Source of the DNA: Korobacter sp036501185
Lineage (GTDB): Bacteria; Acidobacteriota; Terriglobia; Terriglobales; Acidobacteriaceae
Reading direction: 5' to 3'
DNA: 64,000 nucleotides
Assembly (NCBI GenBank): GCA_036501185.1
Contig: DASYAU010000138.1
Location: 1 to 64,000 of the forward strand
A program made the position numbers and the translations under genes. Shown here piece after piece: positions 58,542 to 64,000 of the stretch (its first letter is position 1; each line of letters starts with the position of its first letter). Under the pieces are notes generated by a model. It did no database searches. It saw only the letters and a list, made by a program, of their open reading frames with translations, and was not told the DNA's origin.

Positions 58542-59513
58542 TTACGGCAATAGGACGAGCTTGCCGTGGGTGCTCTTCTCAATGACGTCTTTATGCGCCT
58601 GCGCTACGTCCTTGAGCGAGTATTCCTTCGAGACGACCGGGTTGGCCACGCCGATCTCCAGGGCGGAATCAAGTGCCGCGTAAATCGATGCCTTCTCGGC
58701 TTCCGTGGAGTACGGCAGCGACATGCCGAGGATGGCGGCATTTTTCGCCATGATGTCGCGCGGATTGATTTCGATGTTGCCACGGTTGCCGATGACGATG
58801 ATTCGGCCGTGACTGCCGATCATTTGCATATCTTTGGCAAGGTTCACGTTGGCGAGCATTTCGAGAATCACATCGGGGCCCTGCTTCCCTCGGATCTCTC
58901 CGAGGCGCTTGACGCGATCGAGAAGGTCGCCGGCGCTGTAGTTGAAGGCGTAATGCGCGCCGTTCTGTTCGATGAGCGAAAGACTCTGCTCGCTACCGCC
59001 GGTGCCGATCACGATACATCCGTACGCCCGCGCGAGTTGCACGGCAGCCAAGCCGACTCCGCCGCTGGCGCCATTAATGAGGACGATTTCGTTGGGCAGT
59101 GTACGGGCCCGCTGGAAGAGCGCCCGGTAGGCGGTGCCATACGCGATGCCCACCGCCGCACCTTGCTGAAACGAAACTTTCGGTGGCAGAGGATGCGTCT
59201 GTGCGGAAGTCGTGAGCGCGTACTCGGCATAGGTTCCGCTGGTGCTGCCGGAGAGATAAACGCGGTCGCCTTCCTTTATGTGAGTTACGCCGCTGCCGAC
59301 CGCTTTCACCACGCCGGCGCCATCGTTGCCGGGCGTCCAAGGAAGCTTAGGCAACGTCGGATATTTTCCGCTCCGTATGTAGGTCTCGACCGGGTTTACC
59401 CCGGCAGCCTTGATCTGAATAAGGATTTCATCGGCATTCGGTTTGGGATCGGGAATTTCTTCGAGCTTTAAGTTTTCAGGACCGCCGAATTCATGGACGC
59501 GAATTGCTTTCAT
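58542..59513 (-). CDS. Zinc-type alcohol dehydrogenase-like quinone oxidoreductase
   Basis: A 323-residue medium-chain dehydrogenase/reductase of the quinone oxidoreductase branch. The GroES-like N-terminal domain begins MKAIRVHEFGGPENLKLEEI. The NADPH-binding motif is INGASGGVGLAAVQLARAYG at about 140-160. Structural zinc cysteines are absent, as in zeta-crystallin-like NADPH:quinone reductases. It follows the cupin gene by 21 bp on the same strand, so they probably share a transcript. Confidence 0.92.
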   Translation of the reverse strand: MKAIRVHEFGGPENLKLEEIPDPKPNADEILIQIKAAGVNPVETYIRSGKYPTLPKLPWTPGNDGAGVVKAVGSGVTHIKEGDRVYLSGSTSGTYAEYALTTSAQTHPLPPKVSFQQGAAVGIAYGTAYRALFQRARTLPNEIVLINGASGGVGLAAVQLARAYGCIVIGTGGSEQSLSLIEQNGAHYAFNYSAGDLLDRVKRLGEIRGKQGPDVILEMLANVNLAKDMQMIGSHGRIIVIGNRGNIEINPRDIMAKNAAILGMSLPYSTEAEKASIYAALDSALEIGVANPVVSKEYSLKDVAQAHKDVIEKSTHGKLVLLP

Positions 59514-59534
59514 CTTCTTACAGGCCTCGCAAAA

Positions 59535-59906
59535 TTATTTTGCTTCATTCGATGAAGCGTTGCGGAGATACGCGTCGGATTTATCGATCCAATCCTGGCG
59601 CGGCGGCGAAAAAATATCGAACTCCACGCAATCTTCGAAGGCCACCGCCTTGTGCGGCATGTTCGACGGAATGGTCAGCACCTCGCCGGGGTGCACCGTG
59701 ATCTCTTTGCCGTCGAGATAGAACGTCAGCGAGCCGGAGACGGGATAGGTGATCTGCTCGGCCACATGAAAGTGCTCCGGCACGACGCAGCCCCTCTTCA
59801 GGATGACCTTGGCGAAGGTTATGGTTGAGGTGTGGATGCATTGACGGGAGAGCAGCGGATTGAGGACTTCGAGTTCCACGGAATCCCACGGGAGCGCGTT
59901 CAACAT
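59535..59906 (-). CDS. Cupin domain protein
   Basis: A 123-residue single-cupin protein. Motif 1 reads PEHFHVAEQITYPVSGSLTF and motif 2 HPGEVLTIPSNMPHKA, with likely metal ligands at the His and Glu of these motifs. ATG 59906 starts MLNALPWDSVE. Function unknown: an enzyme or a ligand-binding protein. Confidence 0.87.
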   Translation of the reverse strand: MLNALPWDSVELEVLNPLLSRQCIHTSTITFAKVILKRGCVVPEHFHVAEQITYPVSGSLTFYLDGKEITVHPGEVLTIPSNMPHKAVAFEDCVEFDIFSPPRQDWIDKSDAYLRNASSNEAK

Positions 59907-59961
59907 AATGCCGGATAGGGTAGCAGGAAATGCGGGCACAAGCAGTGCGGAGCGCGCAAAA

Positions 59962-59999
59962 GAAAAACCCCGCCCTATCGCTGCGCGAGAAGGACGGGG
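59962..59999 (-). terminator. Terminator of the SPFH gene
   Basis: CCCCGCCCT pairs with AGGACGGGG (one mismatch) around a 14-base loop. On the minus strand it is followed by TTTTTCTTTT, just after the SPFH stop. Confidence 0.75.
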
Positions 60000-60012
60000 C
60001 ACGTGCTTCGAA

Positions 60013-61035
60013 TTAGCCCTGTTTTGTGCCGCATTCCGGGCAGAAGCCCGCGGCGCGTGGGATCGGCTTACCGCAGCTCATGCAGAACTTCGTAGCGCCG
60101 GCGACGGCTGCTCCGCCTCCACCCCCTGCAGCAGGAGCGCCACCGGTGGGCGTAGGAGGCTGCTGGCCGCCTTGGATGCCACCCTGCACCGCTCCGGCGA
60201 TGGCCTGGCCCATGGCAATGCCTGCACCGAGCCCGGCGCCAATGCCTGCGCCTCCGCCTTCGTTGGCGGCGGCGATCGGGATCGACTGTGCGGCGTTGAA
60301 CTGCGTGTACTGCTGCATATTGCCGACCATGTTCATTTCGATGCGCTGATCGAGAACCTTCTGTAGCTCGTCGGGCAGCGAGACGTTCTCGACCACGAAG
60401 CTGTCGAGCGTGAGCCCGTAGCCAGTGAAGGTTGGGTTCACCTTTTCCGTGATCTTCTGCGCCAGCATGGTCTGGTTCGCGGCGAGATCGAGGAAGGGAA
60501 CCTGGCTGTTGGCGAAGGTGTCCGTCAGCAGGCCGATGATGGTGTTGCGGAGCTGGCCTTCGAGCTCGGCGGAGGTATAAGTCTCGCGCGTGCCGCTGAT
60601 CTTCTCGTAGAAATCCTTCGGATTGCTGATGTGATACGAGTAAATGCCGAAGCCGCGCATGCGGATCATGCCGAAATCCTTATCGCGAACGGTGATCGGG
60701 TTCGGCGTGCCCCAGTGCTGGTTTACCTGCTGGCGCGTGGAGAAGTAGTACACGTCGGACTTGAACGGCGACTGGAACGCCTTGTCCCAATTCTTCAGGT
60801 AGGTGAGGAGCGGGAGCGTATTGGTGTTCAACGTGTAGAGGCCGGGGCCGAACTGGTCGGCGATTTTGCCTTCATTGACGAAGAGCGCCATCTGGGAGTC
60901 GCGGACGGTCAGCTTGCCGCCGTTCTGGATTTCGCGGTCCTGCATGGGATAGCGGTAGGCGAGGATCCCGTCCTCGGGCTCCGTCCAGTCAATTACGTCA
61001 ATGAATTGCTTCTTAAGGAAACTTCCGAGCGTCAT
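60013..61035 (-). CDS. SPFH/Band-7 protein with C-terminal zinc ribbon (YdjI-like)
   Basis: A 340-residue protein. An SPFH-type domain spans ~20-235 (MALFVNEGKIADQFGPGLYTL, GIYSYHISNPKDFYEKISG). A Gly/Ala-rich linker follows, then a zinc ribbon with C318, C321, C332 and C335 (CMSC, CPEC). Homologues are annotated as virion core protein-like or YdjI and linked to membrane stress in Bacillus. There is no signal peptide. It is monocistronic. Confidence 0.88.
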   Translation of the reverse strand: MTLGSFLKKQFIDVIDWTEPEDGILAYRYPMQDREIQNGGKLTVRDSQMALFVNEGKIADQFGPGLYTLNTNTLPLLTYLKNWDKAFQSPFKSDVYYFSTRQQVNQHWGTPNPITVRDKDFGMIRMRGFGIYSYHISNPKDFYEKISGTRETYTSAELEGQLRNTIIGLLTDTFANSQVPFLDLAANQTMLAQKITEKVNPTFTGYGLTLDSFVVENVSLPDELQKVLDQRIEMNMVGNMQQYTQFNAAQSIPIAAANEGGGAGIGAGLGAGIAMGQAIAGAVQGGIQGGQQPPTPTGGAPAAGGGGGAAVAGATKFCMSCGKPIPRAAGFCPECGTKQG

Positions 61036-61269
61036 GGCAGGGCTCCTGTTCGCCGCTGATGGTATGAAGTTCTGGATGCGGTGTCAACCGCGGAAGGCGC
61101 ATAAAATCAGGCTGCAATGGGGAAATTGCAGGGTGCGATTTATTGCGGGAGAGTGATATTAGCGGGCCGTAATAACGTCTGCCCATCCGCCATCCGTTGA
61201 CGAGTCGGGGTTCATCCGCAACGCGAGAGCATTCGCGCTGCACGGAGGCGGAAAGGGTTCAGCAGACGA

Positions 61270-61542
61270 TCATTCCGCCGTAACCGGGCTGATCACGCTG
61301 CGCACCTGCGAGATCTTGTTTGCCGGAAATCCGCCTTCTGAGGCGTGTTGGCGCACCATTTCTTCGTTCGGAGCGATGTAGATGCAATAGATTTTATTGT
61401 CAGTGACGTAGCTCTCGAGCCACTGGATGGACGGGCCGAGGTGGTTGAGCACGCTGCACGATTTCTGTGAAATAGCGTGGAGTTGGTCTTGCGAGAGATT
61501 GCCCGCGTTGGGGATCTCGCGCTCGATGACGTACTTGGGCAT
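61270..61542 (-). CDS. DUF4242 domain protein
   Basis: A 90-residue ferredoxin-like small protein: MPKYVIEREIPNAGNLS, then LGPSIQWLESYVTDNKIYC and YIAPNEEMVRQHASEGGFP. This is the DUF4242 (SCO4226-like, nickel-binding) pattern. ATG 61542 is chosen; the frame extends upstream without coding character. Confidence 0.88.
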   Translation of the reverse strand: MPKYVIEREIPNAGNLSQDQLHAISQKSCSVLNHLGPSIQWLESYVTDNKIYCIYIAPNEEMVRQHASEGGFPANKISQVRSVISPVTAE

Positions 61543-61755
61543 GGGATTCTCCGACCCGCGATTCGGGGAGCGAAAGTTTACTGTGATCAACGTAGCAGGT
61601 TCAAGCCGGAAGCTTGTTCCCGAAATGCAACATGGGAGCGAAATGCTCACGCCAGAGCGCGATTTGCTTACAAAAAACCACAATTTGGCGCGATTTCCGG
61701 GCCGCCCCGCGAAGTACCATCTAAGTAGTTGAATTTCGAGACAAGTGTCGCATTT

Positions 61756-62967
61756 ATGAGAAATTTCGGCCGATCGCTTTTCGTAATTCTTTTGCTGTTC
61801 AGTGGGTGGGCCCTTGCACAGGACCAGTCGGCGGCGGGGAATACTCGCGCTGTCGGAACCGTCCAGTCGATCTCCGGGAACTCCTTCGAATTGAAGACCG
61901 ATGCAGGCGCGCAGTTGACCATCAGCGCCGACAGCACGACGCGCGTGCTCCGCCTTGAGCCTGGCCAGAAGAAGCTCAGTGAAGCGACTGCAATCCAGTT
62001 CGGAGATATCCAGACCGGCGACCGCACTTTGATCTCAGGGAAGACTTCGGCGGATCAGAAGACGCTTGCGGCCGCGACCATCGTGGTGATGAAAGCCGGC
62101 GACATCGCCAGCAAGCAGCAGCAGGAGCGCCAGCAGTGGGCTCGCAACAGCGTAGGCGGCCTGGTGAAGAGCGTGGACCCGGCGGCGAGCACGGTAACGA
62201 TCACACGCCTGGTCATGGGACAGAGTAAAGACACCACCGTGCATGTGTCGCCCACCACTGTGATCCGACGCTATGCGGCGAATTCGGTGAAGTTTGAGAA
62301 TGCGACTGCGAGCACGCTGGACGCGATCCAGCCGGGCGACCAGTTGGTGGCGCGCGGACAGCACACCGGCGACGAGGTGACCGCCGACGAGATCGTCTCC
62401 GGACACTTCCCGTACGTGTCGGGCAAAGTGCAGTCCGTGGATAAAGCCACAAACCAGATCACGATCGACGACCTGCTGACGAAGAAGCCGGTAACGGTGA
62501 CGGTAGGAGCAGACTCGCAGTTGCGCAAGCTGCCGGAAATGATGGCGCAGCACCTCGCAATGTTCGTGAAAGGCGGCGGACAGAACGGGGTCGCGCAGGG
62601 AGCGGGCCAGGAGCACCGAAATGCAGCCCCAGCCGCACAGGAAGCGGCTCCGGGTGCCGGTCAGGGTGGTGGTCAGCGGGCCCCGGGCGGTGGAAATGGG
62701 GCGCGCGGTGGTGGCGATGTCATGCAGATGATCCTGAATCGCACGCCGTCCGTCCAATTGAGTGACTTACAAAAAGGCGATGCAGTGATGCTGGTGGCGA
62801 CATCGGGATCTTCGACTACACCGCCGACCGTCATTACGCTCATTGCCGGCGTGGAACCAATTTTGACGGCTTCGCCGAAGGGCGATGCGTCCACGATCCT
62901 GTCGCCGTGGAACCTGGGCGGCGGCAACAACGGAGCGGCCGGCGCCGATGCCGGCGTCACGCAGTAG
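61756..62967 (+). CDS. Secreted DUF5666-like repeat protein
   Basis: A 403-residue exported protein (signal SLFVILLLFSGWALAQ). Three successive small beta domains (~30-110, ~130-215, ~220-275) each begin with a pattern such as VGTVQSISGNSFELKTDAG, VGGLVKSVDPAASTVTI or VSGKVQSVDKATNQITI, like DUF5666 domains. A Gly/Gln/Ala-rich stretch follows at ~280-320. It lies 60 bp before the TonB-dependent receptor gene and may be co-transcribed with it. Confidence 0.8.
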   Translation: MRNFGRSLFVILLLFSGWALAQDQSAAGNTRAVGTVQSISGNSFELKTDAGAQLTISADSTTRVLRLEPGQKKLSEATAIQFGDIQTGDRTLISGKTSADQKTLAAATIVVMKAGDIASKQQQERQQWARNSVGGLVKSVDPAASTVTITRLVMGQSKDTTVHVSPTTVIRRYAANSVKFENATASTLDAIQPGDQLVARGQHTGDEVTADEIVSGHFPYVSGKVQSVDKATNQITIDDLLTKKPVTVTVGADSQLRKLPEMMAQHLAMFVKGGGQNGVAQGAGQEHRNAAPAAQEAAPGAGQGGGQRAPGGGNGARGGGDVMQMILNRTPSVQLSDLQKGDAVMLVATSGSSTTPPTVITLIAGVEPILTASPKGDASTILSPWNLGGGNNGAAGADAGVTQ

Positions 62968-63027
62968 GCCATGAGTTTGGGCACCAGTCGAGATTTTCTA
63001 CGGGTAGGAAAGAAGTCAGGAGCATTC

Positions 63028-64000
63028 ATGCGTTCGAGAGGTACTGCGGTACTGCTTTATTTTTTCTTTTTTGCGTTCGTCGCGACACAGGGCTGGAGCC
63101 AAGCGGCAGCCGGTGAACTGCGTGGCAAGGTGACCGATCCATCCGGAGCGGTAGTGCAGAATGCCACTGTCACCGCCACTTCCGCCAACGGCAAAGTGGC
63201 GAAGGCGACGAGCAACGCGCAAGGGATATACGAGTTGAACGGCCTTGCGCCGGGCAGCTATACAGTAACCGTCTCGGCCAAAGGGTTCACCCTGGATACT
63301 GAACCAGCCGTCACCGTGACGGCTGGCGCAACGCAGCCGTTCGACATCGCCCTTCAGATCGCAGTGGAGAAGGAGCAGGTACAAGTGCAGTCCTCCAATA
63401 CGCAGGTGGACACGTCGGCCGACAACAATGCGAGCGCCATCATCATTAAAGGCAAAGACCTCGAGGCGCTGTCAGACGATCCCGACGAATTGCAGAACGA
63501 ATTGGAAGCCCTCGCCGGCCCTTCAGCTGGCCCGAACGGCGGGCAGATGTACATTGACGGTTTCACGGCCGGTCAGCTGCCACCGAAGGCTTCCATCCGC
63601 GAGATCCGCATCAACCAGAACCCGTTCTCCGCGGAATACGACAAGCTCGGCTACGGCCGTATTGAAATATTCACCAAGCCTGGCACGGATGAGTTCCATG
63701 GACAGGCATTCGTCATCGGAAACGACAACGTTTTCAACACTACGAACCCGTTTGCCGGCGCGAACATTCCGCCATATCACTCCGAACAATTCAGCGGGAA
63801 TCTCAGCGGGCCGATCTTTAAGAACAAGGCTTCGTTCTTCATAAACGCTGAACGGCGCAACATCAACGACGAACAGGTGATCGTGGCGCAGAGCTTCGAC
63901 CCATCAACCTTTTCGGCCAGCCGGTTGGCTGAGGCAGTGAATACGCCAAGGTCGCGCACGAACATCAGCCCGCGCGTGGATTTCCAGATCTCGCCGAACA
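63028..64000 (+). CDS. TonB-dependent receptor with carboxypeptidase-regulatory domain (partial)
   Basis: The frame is open from ATG 63028 to the window edge (324 codons). A signal peptide (LLYFFFFAFVATQGWSQ) is followed by a CarboxypepD_reg/Cna-B-like domain (GELRGKVTDPSGAVVQNATV, YELNGLAPGSYTVTVSAKG). A plug domain then begins (IIIKGKDLEALSDDPDELQN, GRIEIFTKPGTDEFHGQAF). This is the outer-membrane receptor type that is abundant in acidobacteria. AGGAG precedes the ATG. The barrel lies beyond the window. Confidence 0.93.
   Translation, partial: MRSRGTAVLLYFFFFAFVATQGWSQAAAGELRGKVTDPSGAVVQNATVTATSANGKVAKATSNAQGIYELNGLAPGSYTVTVSAKGFTLDTEPAVTVTAGATQPFDIALQIAVEKEQVQVQSSNTQVDTSADNNASAIIIKGKDLEALSDDPDELQNELEALAGPSAGPNGGQMYIDGFTAGQLPPKASIREIRINQNPFSAEYDKLGYGRIEIFTKPGTDEFHGQAFVIGNDNVFNTTNPFAGANIPPYHSEQFSGNLSGPIFKNKASFFINAERRNINDEQVIVAQSFDPSTFSASRLAEAVNTPRSRTNISPRVDFQISPN

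Overview
The window is a GC-rich bacterial chromosome segment, most likely from an acidobacterium of the class Terriglobia (Koribacter-like). This is inference from gene content: a PadR regulator coupled to a large duplicated ADOP-type permease, a TonB-dependent receptor with an N-terminal carboxypeptidase-regulatory domain, a VWA protein of the acidobacterial type, and DUF2844/DUF3443 and YXWGXW proteins. I see no insertion sequence, prophage, CRISPR array, tRNA or rRNA.

Layout. 1-8.5 kb: a partial PLP decarboxylase, a patatin-like membrane protein, Ada, PadR and the ADOP permease. 8.5-10.1 kb: lysS. 10.2-21.1 kb (+): respiratory complex I cluster I (nuoA, C, D, H, I, J, K, an unknown gene, L, M, N). 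21.2-24.9 kb: membrane-sector ATP synthase genes (AtpZ-like, atpI, atpB, atpE) with two unrelated unknown genes among them. 24.9-25.7 kb: a secreted alpha/beta hydrolase. 26.0-39.8 kb (-): complex I cluster II, transcribed A, C, D, E, F, bactofilin-like gene, G, H, J, K, L, M, N. 40-64 kb: a mixed region with ThiS, a beta-helix protein, a MerR regulator, a hemerythrin/DoxX/ChrA operon, a structured small-RNA or short-peptide unit, a tautomerase, Nudix, DinB, a GH2 glucosaminidase-like enzyme, PilZ, a DUF2844/DUF3443 pair, a GGDEF protein, a VWA protein, a quinone oxidoreductase, a cupin, an SPFH protein, DUF4242, a DUF5666-like protein and the start of a TonB-dependent receptor.

How the genes work together. 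The centre is bioenergetic: two complex I clusters flank the ATP synthase a and c subunit genes. The clusters are complementary, not identical. Only cluster II has the NADH-input module (nuoEFG) and only cluster I has nuoI. Neither contains nuoB, so both must draw on genes elsewhere. Most neighbours within each cluster overlap by 1-8 bp or nearly abut, implying translational coupling. nuoH of cluster I is split by an apparent one-base frameshift.

Items I find most worth following: the compact five-hairpin transcription unit at 46.3-46.56 kb with a 21-codon ORF behind a perfect Shine-Dalgarno; the bactofilin-like gene coupled between nuoF and nuoG; the seven-base tandem arrays in four intergenic spacers; and the DUF3443 lipoprotein with two pepsin-like DTGS motifs.
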